From Bacteroidales bacterium (GTDB lineage Bacteria > Bacteroidota > Bacteroidia > Bacteroidales > P3), in assembly GCA_017613375.1 (NCBI GenBank), contig JAGADZ010000054.1:1-42367 (forward strand): a stretch of DNA of 42,367 nt. Reading direction: 5' to 3'. Each line of letters opens with the position of its first letter. Position 1 is the first letter of the stretch. Below the pieces are notes generated by a model, which did no database searches, was not told the DNA's origin, and saw only the letters and a program-made list of their open reading frames with translations. A program made the translations under genes and the position numbers. Below are positions 41,879 through 42,367 of the stretch, piece after piece.

Positions 41879-42367
41879 TTATTTCACTTTACATTCAAAC
41901 ATCTGCCGTCCTTCCAAGCCTCCTGTAAGCAGGTCGCCTATCTCGACAGGTCCCACGCCCGAGGGGGTTCCCGTAAAAAAAAGGTCACCTGTGCGCAACT
42001 GCATAAACTGCGACACATAGGCAATCATACGGTCCACACTGCACAACATTTCCGCCGTGTTGCCCTGCTGTACCACATGTCCGTTTCGCATCAGCGAGAA
42101 TGAGAGTCGTTGCACATCGCCACCCAAATCAGCAAGCGGAACAAAGTCACTCACCAACGCCGAACCGTCGAATCCTTTCGAGAGCGTCCAAGGGAGCCCC
42201 TTGGTTTTGGCCTCACGTTGGAGATCCCGTGCCGTGAAATCAACACCCAAAGCCACAGAACTATAATAACGATGCGCATATCGTTCTGCTATACTTTTCC
42301 CCAAACGGTCGATACGTACAACCAACTCCACTTCGTGCTCAATTTCATGACTGAAATCTGGATAGAA
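41879..42367 (-). CDS. Fumarylacetoacetate hydrolase family protein (5' end outside window)
   Basis: The frame is open to the right edge of the window, so only the C-terminal 162 residues are present. The first residues in the window, HEIEHEVELVVRI, contain the E-x-E metal-binding motif of the family. Further blocks: VALGVDFTARDLQREAK, SFSLMRNGHVVQQGNT, and the characteristic LRTGDLFFTGTPSGVGPV. Members hydrolyse or decarboxylate beta-diketo acids or act as oxaloacetate decarboxylase; the exact substrate cannot be told. The GTG at 42331 is not the start, because conserved residues lie upstream of it. Confidence 0.9.
   Translation of the reverse strand, partial: FYPDFSHEIEHEVELVVRIDRLGKSIAERYAHRYYSSVALGVDFTARDLQREAKTKGLPWTLSKGFDGSALVSDFVPLADLGGDVQRLSFSLMRNGHVVQQGNTAEMLCSVDRMIAYVSQFMQLRTGDLFFTGTPSGVGPVEIGDLLTGGLEGRQMFECKVK

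Overview
The window looks like a chromosomal segment of a Bacteroidales bacterium (phylum Bacteroidota). The evidence is repeated Bacteroidota-type promoters (-7 box TAnnTTTG, several with an upstream TTTG about 20 bases away), a lack of strong Shine-Dalgarno sequences, a PorP/SprF plus OmpA/PD40 pair typical of type IX secretion, a GH92 mannosidase, a DUF3098 gene, and the gene order ftsX-DUF3098-uppP-truB-queA. The genus cannot be told from the sequence.

Bases 1-9423 are an accessory, defence-type island. It starts with the C-terminal part of an SNF2-type helicase (cut by the window edge), followed by a 1003-residue N6-adenine methyltransferase/specificity protein and an AT-rich, unrecognised 341-residue protein that I tentatively call HEPN-like. 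Next come a small membrane protein that may be frameshifted, a non-coding stretch with direct and inverted repeats, and an AbiEi/AbiEii type IV toxin-antitoxin pair with its own promoter. The island ends with two gene remnants in one reading frame: a UvrD-type helicase tail and a Schlafen/AlbA-type ATP-binding protein lacking its N-terminus.

Bases 9424-12548 hold an apparent operon of a HerA-like (DUF853) ATPase, LemA and a TPM-domain protein. dnaN follows, behind an unusual control region: a perfect 20-base palindrome resembling two inverted DnaA boxes, and a promoter lying inside a long hairpin. Bases 13926-16906 are the core cluster ftsX, DUF3098, uppP, truB. Then come queA, rarA, an ABC-F ATPase, a YbaK-type deacylase, a ROK kinase, a GH92 lipoprotein and two tandem cysteine-rich small lipoproteins.

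On the minus strand, 36506 down to 26916 reads as one tightly packed transcription unit: TamB-like protein, family 9 glycosyltransferase, phosphodiester glycosidase and an AddA-like helicase-nuclease. Divergent from it are tsaD and the PorP/OmpA pair. The window ends with a DUF4919 protein and a partial fumarylacetoacetate hydrolase family protein, both on the minus strand.

A theme across the window is short repeats: a 54-base two-hairpin element inserted in frame in the methyltransferase, a heptamer array inserted in frame in truB, another heptamer array before rarA, and palindromic repeats in the Schlafen-type remnant. The strongest candidates for something new are the helicase/methyltransferase/341-residue locus, the dnaN control region, and the paired cysteine-rich lipoproteins.
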